Notes: a model not told the origin generated them from the sequence alone. A stretch of DNA of 64,000 bases from a bacterium (GCA_029945665.1 JAQSCZ010000124.1:1-64000), one strand, 5' to 3'. Counted from the first letter of the stretch, positions 1 to 9,466 are shown. Translations and numbers: made by a program.

Positions 1-38
1 AATTTACAATATTACGTATACTTGTGCAAGCTTTCTGA

Positions 39-1502
39 CAGTCATATAATATTATATCTGACACCGGTATTAATTTTTCTCATACATTTTCAAATTATGG
101 AAAATTTAAAGTTAATGCCTACTATACCCAAAATTGTATTACTGATACTAGTACAAGAATAATTACAATAGTAAATCAAAATCAACCCTTCACAATTGGC
201 AAGGATACTACCATATGCACAGGAACCTCCATCACCCTTCAACCCAATAATAACAATGGCCAAAGTTATTTATGGTCGAATGGTGCAACCACAAAATCTA
301 TAACTGTAAATACAATAGGTAAATATTGGTTGCAAATCAATTTTCCATGCGGTGCCTCACGAGATACAATTGAAATTTTTAACAAAGTAAAAAAGTCAGA
401 TTTCTCTATCTCTAAAGATACTTTATTATGTCAGAAAATATTGAATTTTCCTCTAATCGTTAGTTCAAAAATTGCACATCAAACCACTTGGAGTACTGGC
501 GAAACAAAAGATACAATACTAGTGTCCTCTGCTGGTAATTATGTGGTTAATTTAAAACACAGTTGCGGAATATATATTGATACAGTGGTGATAAGTCAAT
601 TTTTGTATGGCAAAGCAATTAGAGATACTGCTTATTGTTTTCCTTCTACACAAACCATTACAAATGCTTCTGTAAATAAAATTAAATGGAGCACAGGCGA
701 TACAACCCAATCCATTCAAATTAGTCAACCAGGGCAATTTATCGTTGAGGAAACTAATAAGCATTGCAAACACATAGATACAGTACTTATTACTGCTAAA
801 ACAAAAACTACTAAAATATTTGCTGGTAACGATACTATAATTTGTGATCAGCCGATTAGCCAAAATCTTTCTGTTTTCAGTGCAGATGCACACACTACCT
901 TATGGAGCAATGGTGCAACAACCGATAATACCACTGCTACAGATAGTGGTAGTTATTTTGTTACGGTTACCAATGTCTGCCATACTTTTAAGGATACGGT
1001 TAGAATTGAATTGTTCAATAAATATCTCAATTTAGGAAATGATACCACCTATTGCTTTGCATCAGATTATATAATATTTGCTCCAAATCGTGCGAACTAT
1101 TCCTACAAATGGCAAGATGGCAGCACTGGAAATTCCTTTGCAGCCAAAAGGAAAGGCCAATATTATTTAACAATTGGCTATGGTAAATGTCAATCCACCG
1201 ATACCTTAAATATCACAGGTGACGATGCAACAGACCAATTATATATCCCCAATGCCTTCTCGCCAAATGATGATGAAGTGAATGATTTTTTTCCTTTTAG
1301 TTTCAGCAATAAACCCATAGATATGGAAATCTATAACAGATGGGGAGAAAAGATATTTGATGTCAAAAAAATACAAATTGGATGGAATGGAATTTATAAA
1401 GACCATTTAGTTGAAAGCGGTGTTTATCTTTATAAAATAAAATACAAGGATTGTTCCAATCGGAGTATATTTGTTAATGGCATGTTTACGGTCATCTACT
1501 AA
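39..1502 (+). CDS. Secreted protein with type B T9SS (gliding-motility-associated) C-terminal domain, 5' end missing
   Basis: This is the 3' part of a large secreted or surface protein. The reading frame is open from base 39 to the stop at 1500-1502. No signal peptide is visible, so the true start lies outside the window. The visible part is a series of about five short beta-rich repeats of 80-90 residues. Each has a paired pattern of the type W-S-(N/T)-G-(A/D)-(T/S/E) and a pair of cysteines, as in PKD/Ig-like extracellular modules. The last ~90 residues, from YIPNAFSPNDD through YNRWGEKIFD to the stop, match the CHU_C / TIGR04131 type B sorting domain, which directs export through the type IX secretion system. 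A TGA at 36-38 closes this frame; the preceding bases read as plausible protein in another frame, so a break in the gene there is possible. Ligand or substrate is unknown. Confidence 0.85.
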   Translation, partial: QSYNIISDTGINFSHTFSNYGKFKVNAYYTQNCITDTSTRIITIVNQNQPFTIGKDTTICTGTSITLQPNNNNGQSYLWSNGATTKSITVNTIGKYWLQINFPCGASRDTIEIFNKVKKSDFSISKDTLLCQKILNFPLIVSSKIAHQTTWSTGETKDTILVSSAGNYVVNLKHSCGIYIDTVVISQFLYGKAIRDTAYCFPSTQTITNASVNKIKWSTGDTTQSIQISQPGQFIVEETNKHCKHIDTVLITAKTKTTKIFAGNDTIICDQPISQNLSVFSADAHTTLWSNGATTDNTTATDSGSYFVTVTNVCHTFKDTVRIELFNKYLNLGNDTTYCFASDYIIFAPNRANYSYKWQDGSTGNSFAAKRKGQYYLTIGYGKCQSTDTLNITGDDATDQLYIPNAFSPNDDEVNDFFPFSFSNKPIDMEIYNRWGEKIFDVKKIQIGWNGIYKDHLVESGVYLYKIKYKDCSNRSIFVNGMFTVIY

Positions 1503-1562
1503 TACCAAACAGCTATTTAGTTGCTTAAAACACCCACCCTTTTCCTTCTCTCAAAAAAATAT

Positions 1563-1570
1563 TACCTTCG
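1563..1570 (+). promoter_or_regulatory. -7 promoter element, TAnnTTCG variant
   Basis: TACCTTCG is one base off the Bacteroidota -7 consensus TAnnTTTG. It lies 16 bases before the ATG at 1587 and would drive the polysaccharide operon. A short AAGG follows at 1577-1580. Confidence 0.45.
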
Positions 1571-1586
1571 CCCAATAAGGTAATTC

Positions 1587-2630
1587 ATGTCCGACGTTAA
1601 CGCACATTCCATTCATATCAATAATAGCATTCATCAGGCCATGCAGCAGCTTGAAGTTTTAAGCCCTGTGCTCATTCTGTTCGCTGTAGATGATGACAAT
1701 AGGCTTAAAGGCGTATTAACCGATGGCGATATTAGAAGATTTCTTACCAATGGTGGAAGTATGCAAAACGATATTTCAACGGCCATTAACGACCATTTTC
1801 TGGCTTTGATTGAAGACCAGTATAGCATACAGGATATCCTTTCTATAAAAGAAAAACAAATTGATTTTGTTCCAGTTATCAATTCAAAAAATCAATTAGT
1901 AGATATTCTCAATCTTAAAACACATAAAAGCAGGCTGCCATTACAAGCGGTTATTATGGCAGGTGGCAAAGGTGAGCGCTTATTACCCTTAACAGAGAAT
2001 ACACCTAAACCACTTTTAAAAGTCGGGAATAAAGCAATTATACAATACAATGTCGATTTGCTCAACCAATATGGTATAAAGAAAATCGTCATCACCATAA
2101 ATTATTTAGGTTCATTAATTCGCCAATACTTTGATACTACCCATCAGAACGATCAAGTTTTTATGGTAGAAGAGCCTGCACCATTGGGCACAATTGGTTC
2201 ATTAGCACTTGCAAAAAAACACCTTACAAAGGATGTATTGCTGATGAATAGCGACTTGCTTACCAATATTGATTTAGAAGCTTTTTATTCCCATTTTATT
2301 GACCAAGGAGCTGACATAGCAGTGGCTTGTATTCCCTACAATGTTGAGATTCCTTATGGTGTAATGGAGACCGAAAATCACCAAATAAAAACAGTAAAAG
2401 AAAAACCAACTTATACTTATTATTCAAATGCAGGTATTTATTTAATCAAGCATGATTTATTAAATTCTATTCGTGAAAATGAGCGCTTAGACGCCACAAC
2501 ATTTATAGAAAATAGCATAGCAAATGGTAAAAAAGTAGTGTCCTATCCTTTGCTCTCCTATTGGTTAGACATAGGCAAACACGAAGATTTTCAAAAGGCA
2601 CAAACAGATGTTTTACAACTCCTAAGATGA
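1587..2630 (+). CDS. CBS-domain sugar-1-phosphate nucleotidyltransferase (PtmE-like)
   Basis: This cytoplasmic enzyme activates a sugar-1-phosphate with an NTP. Residues ~1-110 form a pair of CBS motifs, with VDDDNRLKGVLTDGDIRR typical of the first. Residues ~118-347 are a nucleotidyltransferase of the RmlA/ManC fold, with the signature AVIMAGGKGERLLPLT and later KPLLKVGNK. CBS plus NTP-transferase is the layout of PtmE-type enzymes, which make GDP-glucosamine-type precursors in legionaminic acid synthesis. That function is family knowledge; the exact sugar here is inferred from the neighbour, a CMP-nonulosonate synthetase whose ATG overlaps this stop (ATGA). A mannose-1-phosphate or heptose-1-phosphate guanylyltransferase is the main alternative. 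The gene is the first of a tightly packed operon. Confidence 0.85.
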   Translation: MSDVNAHSIHINNSIHQAMQQLEVLSPVLILFAVDDDNRLKGVLTDGDIRRFLTNGGSMQNDISTAINDHFLALIEDQYSIQDILSIKEKQIDFVPVINSKNQLVDILNLKTHKSRLPLQAVIMAGGKGERLLPLTENTPKPLLKVGNKAIIQYNVDLLNQYGIKKIVITINYLGSLIRQYFDTTHQNDQVFMVEEPAPLGTIGSLALAKKHLTKDVLLMNSDLLTNIDLEAFYSHFIDQGADIAVACIPYNVEIPYGVMETENHQIKTVKEKPTYTYYSNAGIYLIKHDLLNSIRENERLDATTFIENSIANGKKVVSYPLLSYWLDIGKHEDFQKAQTDVLQLLR

Positions 2631-3325
2631 ATTTATTCTTAATACCTGCTAGAGGTGGTTCCAAAGGTTTGCCAGGTAAAAATATTAAACCATTCAATGG
2701 AAAACCTCTGATAATATATTCCCTAGAATTTGCCAAACAATGCAAAAATGATGAGGATATTGTTTTATTATCTACTGATGATAACACAATCAAAGCAACT
2801 GCTGAGCAATACGGATATGAAGTGCCCTTTCTCAGACCTACTGAATTAGCAACAGATACCTCTTCAGTTGAAGAAGCTATAAATTATGCCCTCGAAGCCT
2901 ATAAAAAAACAGGCATAGTATTCAATAAAATAATACTACTCCAACCTACTTCTCCATTTAGAAACATTGAGCATTATAAGGAAATGATGCAATTGCATAT
3001 TGGAGATACCGAGATGGTAGTAAGCGTTACATTAAGTAAGCAAAATCCTTATTTTAATCTTTTTGAAGAGCAAAGTAATGGTTACTTAAGCTTGTCTAAA
3101 AAGAGCGATTATGCAAGAAGACAAGATTGTCCTGATGTATACCAATACAATGGCAACATTTATATTATTGATGTAAAAGCATTGGGTGAAAAAAAACGAG
3201 TCGTATTTTTCGATAGAATTAAAAAATATGTGATAGGACCTGAATACTCGATTGATATTGATACAGAATTAGACTTTAAATTTGCTGAAGAAATCGCTAA
3301 ACAAAACAATGGATCAAAAATTTAA
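2627..3325 (+). CDS. neuA: CMP-nonulosonate synthetase (acylneuraminate cytidylyltransferase family)
   Basis: The enzyme joins CTP to a nine-carbon acidic sugar (sialic, legionaminic or pseudaminic acid) to give the CMP-sugar donor. The ATG at 2627 overlaps the previous stop as ATGA and gives a 232-residue protein; a longer frame from 2561 would run deep into the upstream gene and is unlikely. The N-terminal LFLIPARGGSKGLPGKNI is the CTP-binding signature of the family. LLQPTSPFR and the later YQYNGNIYIID segment are also characteristic. The specific acid cannot be told from sequence alone. No nonulosonate synthase (NeuB type) is in the window, so part of the pathway must lie elsewhere. The preceding PtmE-like gene favours the legionaminic route, as an inference. 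Confidence 0.88.
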   Translation: MNLFLIPARGGSKGLPGKNIKPFNGKPLIIYSLEFAKQCKNDEDIVLLSTDDNTIKATAEQYGYEVPFLRPTELATDTSSVEEAINYALEAYKKTGIVFNKIILLQPTSPFRNIEHYKEMMQLHIGDTEMVVSVTLSKQNPYFNLFEEQSNGYLSLSKKSDYARRQDCPDVYQYNGNIYIIDVKALGEKKRVVFFDRIKKYVIGPEYSIDIDTELDFKFAEEIAKQNNGSKI

Positions 3326-4109
3326 TGCTTCTTATACAGATTATTGGGCGGAGAGAGTTAAACAACTTTCTGATGGCACTAAAATAGCCGATGACACAAT
3401 TGTAGAATTATTTTTGCCCTTGCTAAATATAGGTAAGGCTGATAGCTTGTTGGATATGGGTTGCAGTTATGGTCGGTTTTTCCCGCTTCTTTCTAAATAT
3501 TCCAATCATATTTATGGCATAGATATAGAAGCAAGTGCAATATCAAAAGCTAGTGAGAATAACTATCAACAATTGGAAATAGGAGCGCTAGAAAATCTAC
3601 CCTTCTCCGATGAAACATTCGATATCGCTTTTTGTTGGGCAACTTTTGATTGTACCGAACAAGAGCAAGCCTTATTCGAAGCAAACAGAGTATTAAAGAA
3701 GGATGGTCTTATGCTCTTAACAGGTAAAAATATAGCGTATGCAGAAGATGATTCTGTTGCGTTTATTGCTGAAAGAAATGCAAAATTAAAGGCATTCCCT
3801 AACCATTTTACAGACATAAAAAAATTATATAGATTAATCACTCAGTTTGGTTTTTCAATTGAACATGGATTTGCATTTAAATACCGAGGTGATTTTGGAT
3901 TGGCAAATGCGCTTCCAATAGATGAAGAAGTACTTAATACGCCATTTTACGAATATGCACTCATACTTAAAAAAACAGGACCACACAATGCCTTAACAGA
4001 GCTTATTTGTGATACATTTTCCCACACTGCTAAGCAAATGGGTCAAGCAGAAGGTTATACAGATATGATAGAATTCTTTAAAACACATCAAGAAAAGTAC
4101 GGTATTTAA
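3309..4109 (+). CDS. Class I SAM-dependent methyltransferase
   Basis: This is a small-molecule or sugar methyltransferase of the Methyltransf_11 type. Motif I is seen as LLDMGCSYGRFFPLL at about residue 50, followed by the acidic ribose-binding residue in YGIDIE and the post-motif LPFSDETFDIAFCWATFDC. The ATG at 3309 overlaps the end of the cytidylyltransferase by 17 bases; an earlier start at 3282 would overlap more and is less likely. The product has 266 residues and no membrane segment. Its position between sugar-activation and deacetylase-like genes suggests it methylates a glycan building block. The acceptor is not identifiable. Confidence 0.8.
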   Translation: MDQKFNASYTDYWAERVKQLSDGTKIADDTIVELFLPLLNIGKADSLLDMGCSYGRFFPLLSKYSNHIYGIDIEASAISKASENNYQQLEIGALENLPFSDETFDIAFCWATFDCTEQEQALFEANRVLKKDGLMLLTGKNIAYAEDDSVAFIAERNAKLKAFPNHFTDIKKLYRLITQFGFSIEHGFAFKYRGDFGLANALPIDEEVLNTPFYEYALILKKTGPHNALTELICDTFSHTAKQMGQAEGYTDMIEFFKTHQEKYGI

Positions 4110-4113
4110 TTCA

Positions 4114-5457
4114 ATGACTAAACCAACAGTACATATTGTTCACCATGTTGATACGGAAGGTCCTATGCGCGAGCCATTGGACGAACTATTCGAGCGAATT
4201 GAAAATACAATTGGACATCCATTAAATTTATCTCCTACAAAAGAAAATTTACAATTACTTCAGTCTTCTGAATTTGTTTTTATTAATTCTGAAATTGACC
4301 AACTTCTAAAAAAACTGATTGATCCTAAACTGCTAAGTTTTAAGAATACTTGGAATGAAGTAGATGAGATGTTGGATAGAATTTTAACAGCCGAATACAG
4401 AAATAAATTCAAAGACAGTTACGGCAATGGTTGGATTTATAATTGGCATTTATTAGATCATGTTGGTTTTGATACGAATCCTAGATATAGAATACTTGGC
4501 TACAGCGGTATTTTTGATTTGTATAAAACCAAATTAAAAAAACTAAACATAACACAGGATTCGCTGCAATGGCATTTTCACCCAATTCCTTTCAATAAAG
4601 CAGCGCATACAAGTGCTATTTCATATATGAATAGTGCTTATGAATTACAGCAGGTAATGTGCCGAAGATTAATTGATAGCAATTGGTTTCCAGTTGTTAA
4701 TAGAGCAGGATTTCATACAGTAAGACCTGATAGCAACTGGTGGCTAGAGCAGTGGTTGCCTTTTGATGCAAGCAATCAGGCAATGGCAAATGACAATACT
4801 GGTTTCAATGATAATATCAATGGTCGATTTGGCGATTGGCGAGGAGCACCAGATGATTGGAGTTTATACCACCCCGATTTATATGATTGGAGAAAAAGGG
4901 GGAATATGCGCCGTACTATTTCGCGTTGTTTGAATATGAATACCCGTTTTAGAAACATCGATACCGTTGAATTAAGCCGAGCGTTTCAGTTGGCTGAAAA
5001 AACAGGTCGGGATGTTTATGTTGGTATCACCAATCACGACTTTAGAGAAATGTCTGTTGAAATGGAAGCATTTTATGAAATTCTAAAGGACGTAGCAGCT
5101 GAAAACACCAATGTTAATTTCGCATTTTCTAATACCATTCATGCATTCCAAAAATCATCAGGTTTTTCTGAAGTAGAAATTTTAAATAGTAAAATTGATT
5201 TAAAGGTTGAATTAATAAATGACACCTTAAAAGTTGAAGTGATTAATGGTGAAATTTTTGGACCACAACCATTTATAGGCCTATTAACAAAAGATGGCAG
5301 GTATTTAACTGATAATTTTAATTTTGGTGAAACAGGAAGCAAAACTTATTATTATACATTTGATTTTTTAACCCTACCAATTGAAAATTTAAAAACAATT
5401 GCTGTTGCTTCCAATGATAAATATGGCAATACCTGCATTAGAAAAATTGATTTATGA
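4114..5457 (+). CDS. Deacetylase-like protein of a polysaccharide locus (possible NodB/CE4 fold)
   Basis: I do not recognise a named family with certainty. The 447-residue protein has no signal peptide or membrane segment. Three spaced motifs recall the polysaccharide-deacetylase (CE4/NodB) barrel: an N-terminal HHVDTEGP that could supply the first metal-binding Asp, WHFHPIP near residue 155 resembling the H-x-H metal ligands, and NRAGFHTVRPDSNWW near residue 195 resembling the R-x-G-(F/Y) motif. A second His-containing segment, ITNHDFREM, lies near residue 310, and a beta-rich tail of ~100 residues follows. The gene sits 4 bases after the methyltransferase, and the next gene overlaps its stop (ATGA), so it is firmly within the operon. 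A role in trimming or modifying the glycan precursor is inferred only. Confidence 0.55.
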   Translation: MTKPTVHIVHHVDTEGPMREPLDELFERIENTIGHPLNLSPTKENLQLLQSSEFVFINSEIDQLLKKLIDPKLLSFKNTWNEVDEMLDRILTAEYRNKFKDSYGNGWIYNWHLLDHVGFDTNPRYRILGYSGIFDLYKTKLKKLNITQDSLQWHFHPIPFNKAAHTSAISYMNSAYELQQVMCRRLIDSNWFPVVNRAGFHTVRPDSNWWLEQWLPFDASNQAMANDNTGFNDNINGRFGDWRGAPDDWSLYHPDLYDWRKRGNMRRTISRCLNMNTRFRNIDTVELSRAFQLAEKTGRDVYVGITNHDFREMSVEMEAFYEILKDVAAENTNVNFAFSNTIHAFQKSSGFSEVEILNSKIDLKVELINDTLKVEVINGEIFGPQPFIGLLTKDGRYLTDNFNFGETGSKTYYYTFDFLTLPIENLKTIAVASNDKYGNTCIRKIDL

Positions 5458-6839
5458 GTGAAACGGTAGACATATTAAACTTTGAATTTTCAACGAGGGG
5501 CATTCGAGATATTGGTATTGTTGAACCATCGCTTTCTTATCTGGAATTAAAATATAAACTAAAAGTTAAACGTGAATGCATTTCTGATAATTTTTGTCAA
5601 TTAATAAAAAAATATAATCCTCGGTTAATCGTCACCTCAAATGGAATAGGAACTGTTAATCACCACGAAATGGTGAAATATGCCAGCATGAAAGGCATTA
5701 AGGTGATAACCTTTATTTCGGAGGGCGATATGGTGGATATTAAAGAAAATGTAGAAATCCTTTTTTGGGGCAATAATAAAGATCAAATATTTTATGAATA
5801 TGCCAATTTACAATGGTCAGAAAAGAATATTCAATTGATTTTAAAACACATTCCGGAGGCAAAAAACTTCAATCTTTTCTGCGCAGGGGGTACAGGTTTC
5901 GACCGTTATCAATTCTTACCTCTTAAGACAAAAAACGATTTTTATTCCCAATACCCACAATATAAAAAATACAAAAAAATAATCGGTTTAGCAGGCTTCC
6001 CTTTCTACTTTTTTTTGAGTGATTTGTATAAAAAAGATGGGCAATGGAATAACATGCATTTGGATCATGATGCATGCGATACAATGGCCGCCCAAAAGGA
6101 ACCATTGCGGTTAATGTACCATGAACTAGTAAAAAACAATCCTGATACATTGTTTATTTTAAAGTACCACCCTTCGGATATTATGCAAGAGTTGAGTGAA
6201 TTTTATCAACTCAATCAATTTGAAAACACCTTGTCAATTTTTAGAGAGGAGAATATTGATGATGTTATCAATATCTCTGATTTATGGGTGGGTTTTGAAT
6301 CTACTACTTGTTTAGAAGCTTGGTTATTAGGTAAAACTACTTTTATTGCCAATCCAGATAATGTACCTTTTATTCGCTCGATTATCTCCTCTGGAAGCCC
6401 TCATTACGGTAATTTTGAAACTTTAAATTCAGCCATCAGTAACTTCTTTGAAACTAATAATTCAGTAGATTTTGACAATTTAAAGGCTGAAAGAGAAAAT
6501 GCGATTGCCCAAGTCATAGGATTTGGGGATGGCTTGAACCATAAACGTGCAGGTGATTTTATATTCGAATCATTGGATAAAACAGGTAAAAAAATAATTG
6601 TTGATAGTGCTTTTTTAACTGGAATTGAAAAAAAATATGCCAATATAGAATTCAGAAAAAAACTGAGAAGTATTATTTATAAAACACCACTTATATGGCT
6701 GCCTAAAGTACGAAATGAATTTCTGAAAGACCAACAAAAAGCGAATGAATTTATTGCCGAGAAACGCGAATCATTTGCCAATCTATACCAACAATCTTTA
6801 ATTGAATTTTATAAAAAAAATAATATTCTACTCGATTGA
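5454..6839 (+). CDS. Surface carbohydrate biosynthesis protein (GT-B-like)
   Basis: The 461-residue protein resembles the 'surface carbohydrate biosynthesis protein' group related to capsule and CDP-glycerol-type transferases. It has an N-terminal Rossmann-like half, with VTSNGIGTVNHHEMVKYA and then KVITFISEGD. The C-terminal half carries the donor-site-like segment WVGFESTTCLEAWLLGK, which is typical of this group. The ATG overlaps the previous stop by four bases and the next gene starts inside this stop. A function in transferring or assembling an acidic sugar of the locus is likely from family and context; the donor is unknown. Confidence 0.65.
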   Translation: MSETVDILNFEFSTRGIRDIGIVEPSLSYLELKYKLKVKRECISDNFCQLIKKYNPRLIVTSNGIGTVNHHEMVKYASMKGIKVITFISEGDMVDIKENVEILFWGNNKDQIFYEYANLQWSEKNIQLILKHIPEAKNFNLFCAGGTGFDRYQFLPLKTKNDFYSQYPQYKKYKKIIGLAGFPFYFFLSDLYKKDGQWNNMHLDHDACDTMAAQKEPLRLMYHELVKNNPDTLFILKYHPSDIMQELSEFYQLNQFENTLSIFREENIDDVINISDLWVGFESTTCLEAWLLGKTTFIANPDNVPFIRSIISSGSPHYGNFETLNSAISNFFETNNSVDFDNLKAERENAIAQVIGFGDGLNHKRAGDFIFESLDKTGKKIIVDSAFLTGIEKKYANIEFRKKLRSIIYKTPLIWLPKVRNEFLKDQQKANEFIAEKRESFANLYQQSLIEFYKKNNILLD

Positions 6840-8317
6840 CAAATACAGATATTCATAGCGGCAGTTGGGCAAAGTCTATTTTTAAAGTTGGCAAATGGTA
6901 TGTATTGGCTAGCCTACTCGTTAAAGGAATCAATGCACTTACCCTTCCAATTTTTACGCATTACATGTCGCCTTCAGAAATGGGTATTTACAATGGTATC
7001 AATTCACTAAAAGCCTTTATACCTTTGATTATCTCCCTGGGACTCGATGGCGCATTTATTCGCTTTTTTCATGAGTATAAAAAAGACCATCAAAAACTAG
7101 CCGTCATGTTCTCTAGTACATTTTGGTTTGTGCTATTCTTTGGCAGTATTTCATGTATCCTATTGTTTTTTGGATTTACCTATTACCACCAAGAATATAA
7201 TCCTCTATCCATTGCACTTGCTGTATTTCCGCCTATCTTATTTCAGCTGGGAATGCTCGGTATCGCCTTTTTTAACCAAAGTTTAGAATCCTATAAAACA
7301 ACATTATTTCAAATAGTTTCTACATTAATTGGGGTTAGTTTTTCTATCTATTTAGTGGTTAAACTTAACTCTGGTGTTCAAGGAAGACTTATCGGAGATA
7401 GCTTTATTGCCTTAATTTTAATGTTAATGGTCGTATTTTATTTTGTTAGAATGAAGGTTCTTCAATTTAAATTTGATTGGTCCTACATCAAAACCGCCTT
7501 ATTATTTTCATTGCCATTGTTACCTGTAAGTATAGCCGCTTGGGTGAATACCCAAAGTTCACTCTTATTGATTCAAAGATATTTTCCTGGGCAAGCGGTA
7601 GCGGGTTTATTTGGTTTAGCTACCAGTGTTGCGCTGTTAATGTTTTATGCCATAGATGCCATTACGCAAGTACTCAATCCTGTTGTGATGAGTGGACTTA
7701 TTAACGATAGAGTCAGAACCCATCAAAAAATAAGAGAGCTCATGTTGATGTTTACAGTTTTAATTCTTTTCATTCACCTAATGATTGTATATTTTTCAAA
7801 AGAATTATTGATGGTATTCACAGCAAACGCAATCGCTTATAAAACAGCTTACCTATTTATTGCACCACTTTGCATAACTTATATGTTTGGCATCTACCAT
7901 CGACTTTTCACAACCATTATAAGTTATCATAAGAAAAATAGTTATACCACGTATGCTGTTATTGCGGGCGCAATCTGTATGTTTATATGCAATATTCTAT
8001 TAATGCCGCTCTATGGAGCTAAAATTGCAGTTATTTCGCAAATAATGGGTACGCTTATCATGGTGGGTTTAGAGTTTTATTTTGCACGTAAACTTGAAAA
8101 CATAAGACTTGGCTTACACCGTTACATCATTTTTATATTTATCTATGTGATTGGTGTTGTGCTATTTTACGCCTTTCTAAATGTTGAATCTCATTTTATT
8201 CAAGTGCTTGTATTGAAAATTGGAATCGTCGCCTTAATTGGAATTTTATTCGTCTATTTCGGCCATTACATTCAGCCCTTAAGGGCATTAATTAAAAGAA
8301 AATTAAAAATGAACTAG
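6836..8317 (+). CDS. Oligosaccharide flippase (Wzx / polysaccharide biosynthesis membrane protein)
   Basis: This 493-residue protein is almost entirely hydrophobic, with about 12-14 predicted membrane spans. The N-terminal pattern WYVLASLLVKGINALTLPIF, followed by THYMSPSEMGIYN, is typical of Wzx/MATE-like polysaccharide flippases. It would move lipid-linked repeat units across the inner membrane for O-antigen or capsule assembly. The start is a TTG at 6836 overlapping the preceding TGA (TTGA); no ATG occurs before the first membrane span. A glycosyltransferase follows after one base. No Wzy polymerase or ligase is identifiable in the window. Confidence 0.85.
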   Translation: MTNTDIHSGSWAKSIFKVGKWYVLASLLVKGINALTLPIFTHYMSPSEMGIYNGINSLKAFIPLIISLGLDGAFIRFFHEYKKDHQKLAVMFSSTFWFVLFFGSISCILLFFGFTYYHQEYNPLSIALAVFPPILFQLGMLGIAFFNQSLESYKTTLFQIVSTLIGVSFSIYLVVKLNSGVQGRLIGDSFIALILMLMVVFYFVRMKVLQFKFDWSYIKTALLFSLPLLPVSIAAWVNTQSSLLLIQRYFPGQAVAGLFGLATSVALLMFYAIDAITQVLNPVVMSGLINDRVRTHQKIRELMLMFTVLILFIHLMIVYFSKELLMVFTANAIAYKTAYLFIAPLCITYMFGIYHRLFTTIISYHKKNSYTTYAVIAGAICMFICNILLMPLYGAKIAVISQIMGTLIMVGLEFYFARKLENIRLGLHRYIIFIFIYVIGVVLFYAFLNVESHFIQVLVLKIGIVALIGILFVYFGHYIQPLRALIKRKLKMN

Positions 8318-8318
8318 C

Positions 8319-9464
8319 ATGCCTACAATTTATTTTATTACAAGGTCCTTTACCAATGTTGGTACATCAAGTGGTGGTGGCGCTTTAGCAAGACAGGCAC
8401 AAGTAGATGTATTAAAGGCCTGCGGATACAATGTAAAAGTAGTAGTGCCCAATCCAAATGGACCTAGCTACGAAGAAAATGGTATCATTTTTATTGGATT
8501 CAAACGGCATAAAAAATTTTGGAGTGGATTGGAAAAAATTGGAATAATCGGAGATGCTTTTTATCCATGGGTATTAGCAATTCATAACTATTTAAAAACA
8601 AGTGTTACAAAATCAGATTATATCATGTCTGTTACCGGTGGCACCATAGATACCTTTTTAGTTGGCAAAAAATTAAAAGAAACCACTGGGTGTAAACTCA
8701 TATTAAGTTACCACGACCCCATTAATTATACCACTTTTAATGGCCTAGTAGTTAATAAGCAATACATTTTTAGAAAGGATCATATTGAGAAAAAAATAAT
8801 GTTATCAGCCGATTTAATTTTTACTTCTTCCAATACTTTTAAAGATGCATTAACACTTAAATACCCATTCATCAGTAATAGAATTCACAATTTTTATTTT
8901 GGATATAACGACCTGCAAAAAACGGATGCAAAAACCTTTCAATACCCACTCAATATTGCTTATGCAGGCTCTTTTAACGTTCACCAATCGCCAGAAATTT
9001 TGCACAAGGTAGCTTTTGGCATATCCAATTATCATATGCTTTTTCTTGGTTATTATGAGCATTATGAGCCTATTAAACCATTTCTCAATGATAAAGAATT
9101 TCTTGGAGCCCTTGATCACAAAGATTTCTTGAAATTTGCAAAAGAGAAAATCGATATTGGATTTGTAAGTCTTACCAATAATTATTTAGCAGCATGTTTT
9201 CCATCTAAAATTTTTGAATACATCAATCTTGGATTGCCAATTTTAGGAGCATTGCCCAAAAGTGATGCAATGGATTTTATCAATCAAAACAACATAGGTA
9301 AAGCTTTCCATTTTACTGAAGTTGCAGCAATGAGAAAGTACCTAAGTGAGCTAACAATTGAAGAATTGACAGTTCAACGTGAAAATGTATTGCGCCTAAA
9401 GGAACAATTGTACTTTAAAGAAACCTTAGGTGGAATGTGTAAGCAAATTAAAAATTTGAATTAA
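8319..9464 (+). CDS. Glycosyltransferase family 4-like
   Basis: The 381-residue cytoplasmic GT-B glycosyltransferase has an N-terminal acceptor domain opening with FITRSFTNVGTSSGGGALARQ, where the glycine-rich loop recalls GT4 enzymes. The C-terminal donor domain contains FPSKIFEYINLGLPILGALPKSD, the usual E-x7-E-like region of GT4 (F-E-Y...G-x-P). It lies one base after the flippase and two bases before wecB. It probably adds one sugar of the repeat unit; donor and linkage cannot be read from sequence. Confidence 0.75.
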   Translation: MPTIYFITRSFTNVGTSSGGGALARQAQVDVLKACGYNVKVVVPNPNGPSYEENGIIFIGFKRHKKFWSGLEKIGIIGDAFYPWVLAIHNYLKTSVTKSDYIMSVTGGTIDTFLVGKKLKETTGCKLILSYHDPINYTTFNGLVVNKQYIFRKDHIEKKIMLSADLIFTSSNTFKDALTLKYPFISNRIHNFYFGYNDLQKTDAKTFQYPLNIAYAGSFNVHQSPEILHKVAFGISNYHMLFLGYYEHYEPIKPFLNDKEFLGALDHKDFLKFAKEKIDIGFVSLTNNYLAACFPSKIFEYINLGLPILGALPKSDAMDFINQNNIGKAFHFTEVAAMRKYLSELTIEELTVQRENVLRLKEQLYFKETLGGMCKQIKNLN

Positions 9465-9466
9465 TA

